From Acidobacteriota bacterium (GTDB lineage: Bacteria > Acidobacteriota > Thermoanaerobaculia > Thermoanaerobaculales > Thermoanaerobaculaceae): 11,231 nucleotides of DNA. Positions 5,830 to 11,231 of the stretch are shown piece by piece (the stretch's first letter is position 1; each line of letters begins with the position of its first letter). The translations under genes and the position numbers were made by a program. Location: NCBI GenBank assembly GCA_027458945.1, contig DAIDOU010000152.1:1-11231 (forward strand), written 5' to 3'. A model generated the notes under the pieces. It searched no databases. It was not told the origin of the DNA and saw nothing but the letters and a program-made list of their open reading frames with translations.

Positions 5830-6380
5830 GCTGGTTTCTCGTCCACTTCGCGCAACTCGTCTTCTACGTCATGGCCTCGTGCGTCATCGCGGGCGCGGTC
5901 GGGGTGATCGCGTTCAGGAGCCCGGTGCACGCGGCGCTCTCGCTGCTCGCCAGCTTCCTCGGCGTCGCCGGCCTGTTCGTGCTGCTCGAGGCGGAGTTCC
6001 TCGCGGCCGTGCAGGTCCTGGTCTACGCCGGCGGCGTGATGGTGCTCTTCCTGTTCGTGATCATGCTGGTCAAGGCGCGTGCGATCCCGCGCGAGCCGCA
6101 GTACGTGAACCGGCTGGTGCCGGCGGCCGTGGGCCTCGGCGTGGTGCTGGCGCTGCTCCTCGGCGCCGGCATGTGGGCCTCCGTGACCGGCGCGCCGGCG
6201 GACGCGGCCGCGCTGCAGCGGGTCGCCGGGGCACAGCTCGGCAACACGGAGGCGGTGGGGTGGAGCCTGTACCGCGACTACCTGCTGCCGTTCGAGGTCG
6301 TGTCGATCGTGTTGCTGGTGGCGATGATCGGCGCGATCGTGCTCGGCCGCAAGGAGCCGGGAAAGGAAGGCCGCGCGTGA
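5826..6380 (+). CDS. nuoJ: NADH-quinone oxidoreductase subunit J
   Basis: Membrane subunit (ND6 family) between NuoH/A and NuoK; its third helix is known in the family to switch conformation during coupling. It is 184 aa with five hydrophobic segments (about 10-30, 34-53, 60-82, 95-118 and 155-175). The most conserved part is EAEFLAAVQVLVYAGGVMVL (55-74), with Glu55 and Tyr67 and the Gly pair that forms the pi-bulge region. The ATG overlaps the nuoI stop (ATGA), with a modest GGAG at 5814-5817. The stop overlaps the GTG of nuoK. The length and pattern are normal; sequence outside the motif is poorly conserved, as usual for this subunit. Confidence 0.95.
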   Translation: MSWFLVHFAQLVFYVMASCVIAGAVGVIAFRSPVHAALSLLASFLGVAGLFVLLEAEFLAAVQVLVYAGGVMVLFLFVIMLVKARAIPREPQYVNRLVPAAVGLGVVLALLLGAGMWASVTGAPADAAALQRVAGAQLGNTEAVGWSLYRDYLLPFEVVSIVLLVAMIGAIVLGRKEPGKEGRA

Positions 6381-6679
6381 TCACCACCACGCACTACCTC
6401 GTCCTCTCGCTGATCCTGTTCACCCTCGGCGTCGTCGGCCTGATGGTGCGGCGCAACTTCATCACCGTCCTGATGTGCATCGAGCTGATGCTCAACGCCG
6501 CGAACCTCAACTTCATCGCGTTCTCCCGCCAGCTCGGCGACCTCACCGGTCAGGTGTTCGCGGTGTTCGTGATCACGATCGCGGCGGCGGAGGCGGCGAT
6601 CGGGCTCGGCATCATCGTCGCGCTCGTTCGCCTCAAGCAGACGACCGACCTCGACCGGGTCAACGTGATGGAGGGATAG
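6377..6679 (+). CDS. nuoK: NADH-quinone oxidoreductase subunit K
   Basis: Small membrane subunit (ND4L family, related to MrpC) with three transmembrane helices. It contributes to the first proton channel next to NuoJ and NuoN. It is 100 aa, the standard size. The two essential membrane glutamates fall exactly at the E. coli positions: Glu36 in VLMCIELMLNAANLNF and Glu72 in ITIAAAEAAIGLG. Translation starts at GTG, which overlaps the nuoJ stop as GTGA and is preceded by a purine-rich AAGGAAGG ending 6 bp upstream. The gene lies 3 bp before nuoL. Confidence 0.96.
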   Translation: MITTTHYLVLSLILFTLGVVGLMVRRNFITVLMCIELMLNAANLNFIAFSRQLGDLTGQVFAVFVITIAAAEAAIGLGIIVALVRLKQTTDLDRVNVMEG

Positions 6680-6682
6680 CCG

Positions 6683-8674
<1,992 letters not shown>

Positions 8675-8680
8675 GGAGAG

Positions 8681-10177
8681 ATGATGCCGACCGATTCCCT
8701 GCTCTCCGCCATCGTCCTCACCCCGGGGCTGGTGGGCCTGCTCCTCCTCGCGACCCCGCGCCAGGCCGTGCGCCTGCAGCGCTGGGGCGGCCTGCTCGCC
8801 TCCCTTGCGACGCTCGCCTTCGCGGCGGTCGCGTGGTCGCGGTTCGACCCGGCGAACGCCGGGTTCCAGTTCGTCGAGTTCCACCGCTGGCTGCCGAGCG
8901 TCGGCATCGCCTACCGCCTCGGGCTCGACGGCATCTCGCTCGTGCTCGTCCTCCTCGCGGCGCTGCTGCAGCCGATCGTGTTCATCTCCTCGTGGCGCTC
9001 GATCCACGAGAACGTCAAGGGGTACGTCGCCTCCATGCTGATCCTCGAGACCGGAGTGCTGGGTGCTTTCCTCGCCACCGACATGTTCCTGTTCTACGTG
9101 TTCTGGGAGCTGATGCTGGTGCCGATGTACTTCATCATCGGCGTCTGGGGCGGCGAGCGGCGCATCTACGCGGCGGTCAAGTTCGTGCTGTTCACGCTCG
9201 CGGGCTCGCTGCTGATGCTAGTCGCGATCATCTACCTGAGCTTCGTCTTCCACGCGCAGACGGGGACGTGGTCGTTCGCCTACGAGGACATGCTCAAGGC
9301 GAGCGTTCCGATGGGGCACGGGTTCTGGCACTCGCCGCAGATGCTGCTGTTCGCCGCGTTCGCCCTGGCGTTCGCGATCAAGGTCCCGGTCTTCCCGCTC
9401 CACACCTGGCTCCCCGACGCGCACACCGAGGCGCCGACCGGCGGCTCGATCATCCTCGCCGGCGTCCTGCTCAAACTCGGCACCTACGGCCTGCTGCGCT
9501 TCAACCGGCCGCTCTTCCCGGAGGCGTGGCAGCGCGCGACGCCGCTGTTCCTCACCCTGGCGGTGATCGGGATCGTCTACGGCGCCCTCGTCGCCTGGGC
9601 GCAGAAGGACATGAAGAAGCTGGTGGCGTACTCCTCGGTCACGCACATGGGCTTCATCGTGCTCGGCCTGTTCGCCGGCACGCTGGCGTCGACCCAGGGC
9701 GCGCTGCTGCAGATGGTCAACCACGGGCTCTCGACCGGCGCCCTGTTCCTCCTCGTCGGCGTGGTCTACGACCGCCGCCACACCCGGCTGATCGAGGACT
9801 TCGGCGGCCTCGCCGCCGTGATGCCGCTGTACACCGGCGCGTTCATGCTCGCCACGCTGAGCTCGATCGGGCTGCCGGGGCTCAACGGGTTCGTGGGCGA
9901 GTTCCTCATCCTGGGCGGTGCGTTCCCGCGCCACCCGGTGATCGTTGCGGTGGCCGCGACCGGGATCGTGCTCGGCGCCGTCTACATGCTCTCCCTGGTC
10001 CGGCGCGTGTTCTGGAACCCGCTCACGATCGAGGAGAACCGCTCCCTCGCGGATCTCACCTGGCGTGAGGCGCTGGCGTTCGCCCCACTCGCCTTCTTCA
10101 TGGTGTGGATCGGCGTCCACCCGGGAACGTTCCTGTCGCTGTCCGAGGCGGCCGTGCGCCGGCTCATCGGAGGTTGA
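8681..10177 (+). CDS. nuoM: NADH-quinone oxidoreductase subunit M (antiporter-like)
   Basis: Middle antiporter-like proton-pumping subunit, homologous to MrpD, with about 14 transmembrane helices in 498 aa. Key residues are Glu143 in FYVFWELMLVPMYF, Lys234 in IKVPVFPLHTWLPDAHTEAP, Lys265 in GVLLKLGTYG and Glu407 in GFVGEFLILGG. They correspond to E. coli Glu144, Lys234, Lys265 and Glu407. The gene begins with two consecutive ATGs (8681 and 8684). GGGAG at 8674-8678 lies 2 bp from the first and 5 bp from the second, so the true start may be the second, one residue shorter. It begins 6 bp after nuoL and ends 2 bp before nuoN. Confidence 0.97.
   Translation: MMPTDSLLSAIVLTPGLVGLLLLATPRQAVRLQRWGGLLASLATLAFAAVAWSRFDPANAGFQFVEFHRWLPSVGIAYRLGLDGISLVLVLLAALLQPIVFISSWRSIHENVKGYVASMLILETGVLGAFLATDMFLFYVFWELMLVPMYFIIGVWGGERRIYAAVKFVLFTLAGSLLMLVAIIYLSFVFHAQTGTWSFAYEDMLKASVPMGHGFWHSPQMLLFAAFALAFAIKVPVFPLHTWLPDAHTEAPTGGSIILAGVLLKLGTYGLLRFNRPLFPEAWQRATPLFLTLAVIGIVYGALVAWAQKDMKKLVAYSSVTHMGFIVLGLFAGTLASTQGALLQMVNHGLSTGALFLLVGVVYDRRHTRLIEDFGGLAAVMPLYTGAFMLATLSSIGLPGLNGFVGEFLILGGAFPRHPVIVAVAATGIVLGAVYMLSLVRRVFWNPLTIEENRSLADLTWREALAFAPLAFFMVWIGVHPGTFLSLSEAAVRRLIGG
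10169..10173 (+). promoter_or_regulatory. Shine-Dalgarno sequence of nuoN
   Basis: GGAGG inside the last codons of nuoM, six bases before GTG 10180. It decides the GTG as the nuoN start, and its position within nuoM suggests coupled translation. Confidence 0.65.
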
Positions 10178-10179
10178 GC

Positions 10180-11231
10180 GTGAACCCGAGCGATCTCGCC
10201 GCGATTGCCCCCGAGCTCCTGCTCGTCGTCATGGGCGGTGTGCTGATCCTGGCCGACGCGTTCTTCCCCGCGTGGCGCCCCCGCTTCGGCGCCGTCGCCG
10301 CGGTCTCGGCGCTCGCCGCCATCGTCGTGCGCTGGATGGGACCGCTCCCCGGCGCCGTGTGGTCGGGCGCCCTCACCGTAGACCCCCTGGCCCGGTTCGT
10401 GGACACCTACATCCTGGCGGCGCTCCTGCTCGTCGCCGCCATCGCCGGTCCCTACCTCACCCGCACCCGCGCCAGCTACGGCGAGTTCTACGCCCTCCTG
10501 CTCTGGTCGGCGGTGGGCGCCATGACGCTGGCGAAGTCCGACAGCCTCCTCGTGCTGTTCGTCGGCCTCGAGCTGCTCTCGATCTCGCTGTACGTCCTCA
10601 ACGCCTTCCACCACGACAGCAGGATCTCCCTCGAGGCCGGCTGGAAGTACCTGGTGGTGGGCGCGTTCGCCTCGGCGCTCCTGTTGTTCGGCATCGCGTT
10701 GTTGTACGGCGCCACGGGCACGTTCTCGCTGGCCCAGACGGCGCGCGTCGTCGCGGCGGCCCCCCTCACCGGCAACCCCCTGGCGCTCGCGGGGCTGGCG
10801 CTGGTGCTCGCCGGCTTCGGCTTCAAGCTCGCCCTCGTGCCGTTCCACGCCTGGGCGCCGGACGTCTACCAGGGATCGCCGACACCGGTGACCGCGTTCC
10901 TCTCCGTCGTCCCCAAGGGCGCCATGCTGATCGCGTTCGCGCGGGTCGTGGCCGCCTTCGCGCCGCAGACGCTGTCCCCGAAGTGGTTGCCGCTCCTGGC
11001 CACCGTGGCGGTCGCCTCGCAGGTGCTGGGAAACCTGGTGGCGATCGCGCAGCGCGACGTCAAGCGCATGCTCGCCTACTCCGGCATCGCCCACATGGGC
11101 TACGCCATGGTCGGCGTCGTGGCGTTCGGCTTCGACGGCCTCGCCGGCATCCTCGTCTACCTCGCCGCCTACACCGTGATGAACATCGCCGCGTTCGCGG
11201 TCGTCTCGGCGTTCTCCGAGAACGAGGATGA
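10180..11231 (+). CDS. nuoN: NADH-quinone oxidoreductase subunit N (antiporter-like), 3'-partial
   Basis: Proximal antiporter-like proton-pumping subunit, next to NuoK and NuoJ. 350 codons are present before the window ends in mid-gene; the family is usually near 480-500 aa, so roughly a quarter to a third is missing. I translated this frame by hand and found no stop. The GTG start has a GGAGG at 6 bp and gives MNPSDLAAIAPELLLVVMGG, a typical N-terminus. The central charged residues are Glu131 in FVGLELLSISLYVLNAF, Lys156 in EAGWKYLVVGAFASA, Lys216 in GFGFKLALVPFHAWAPDVYQ, and Lys246 in SVVPKG. Glu131, Lys216 and Lys246 match E. coli Glu133, Lys217 and Lys247. The DVKRMLAYSGIAHMGY block is also typical. 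Nothing odd apart from the cut end. Confidence 0.95.
   Translation, partial: MNPSDLAAIAPELLLVVMGGVLILADAFFPAWRPRFGAVAAVSALAAIVVRWMGPLPGAVWSGALTVDPLARFVDTYILAALLLVAAIAGPYLTRTRASYGEFYALLLWSAVGAMTLAKSDSLLVLFVGLELLSISLYVLNAFHHDSRISLEAGWKYLVVGAFASALLLFGIALLYGATGTFSLAQTARVVAAAPLTGNPLALAGLALVLAGFGFKLALVPFHAWAPDVYQGSPTPVTAFLSVVPKGAMLIAFARVVAAFAPQTLSPKWLPLLATVAVASQVLGNLVAIAQRDVKRMLAYSGIAHMGYAMVGVVAFGFDGLAGILVYLAAYTVMNIAAFAVVSAFSENED

Noticed and set aside
9945..11231. Long open frame overlapping the end of nuoM and all visible nuoN
   Set aside because: It is Arg-rich and low in complexity. The frame starting at GTG 10180 gives an unmistakable NuoN with conserved membrane Glu and Lys residues.

Overview
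The window is one co-directional block on the + strand of a high-GC genome (by eye about two thirds G+C, with strong G/C preference at third codon positions). It holds the 3' part of an MscS-type channel gene fused to a cyclic-nucleotide-binding domain, followed by a respiratory complex I (NADH-quinone oxidoreductase type) operon in the order nuoA-B-C-D-H-I-J-K-L-M-N. Both end genes are cut by the window edges. The taxon cannot be fixed from sequence alone. Separate nuoC and nuoD, a nuo cluster without nuoEFG, the high GC and a CCCCGAA-type heptad repeat would fit an uncultured Acidobacteriota, Desulfobacterota, Myxococcota or similar lineage. This is inference with low confidence.

Region 1 (1-1341) encodes an MscS-type pore and beta domain followed by a CAP-like effector domain; it looks like a neighbour rather than part of complex I. 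Region 2 (1342-1439) is an AT-rich island holding a perfect 16-bp inverted repeat and a good sigma70-like promoter (TTGACT, 16 bp, TATCAT). The promoter sits just upstream of a Shine-Dalgarno sequence and a GTG start for nuoA.

Region 3 (1440-4083) is nuoABCD: membrane subunit A, the N2-cluster subunit B, and the peripheral-arm subunits C and D that form the quinone-site side of the complex. Region 4 (4084-4231) is a 148-bp non-coding spacer where canonical 14-gene operons carry nuoE, nuoF and nuoG. It contains a hairpin-forming palindrome, a 12-bp inverted repeat and a tandem CCCCGAA heptad. Region 5 (4232-11231) is nuoHIJKLMN, tightly packed with ATGA/GTGA overlaps or gaps of a few bases. 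It encodes the 2x[4Fe-4S] subunit I and membrane subunits H, J, K, L, M and N, including the three antiporter-like proton-pumping subunits.

The 11 subunits together make the quinone-reducing and proton-pumping core. The NADH-oxidising module (E, F, G) is not in the window: it is either encoded elsewhere or absent, in which case another donor such as ferredoxin would feed NuoI/NuoB. Cluster ligands, quinone-site residues and the charged membrane residues used for proton translocation are intact in every subunit, so the complex looks functional. The window is mostly ordinary core metabolism. The points worth a second look are the nuoD-nuoH spacer, the nuoA promoter region and the neighbouring cyclic-nucleotide channel. 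I see no clear previously undescribed system.
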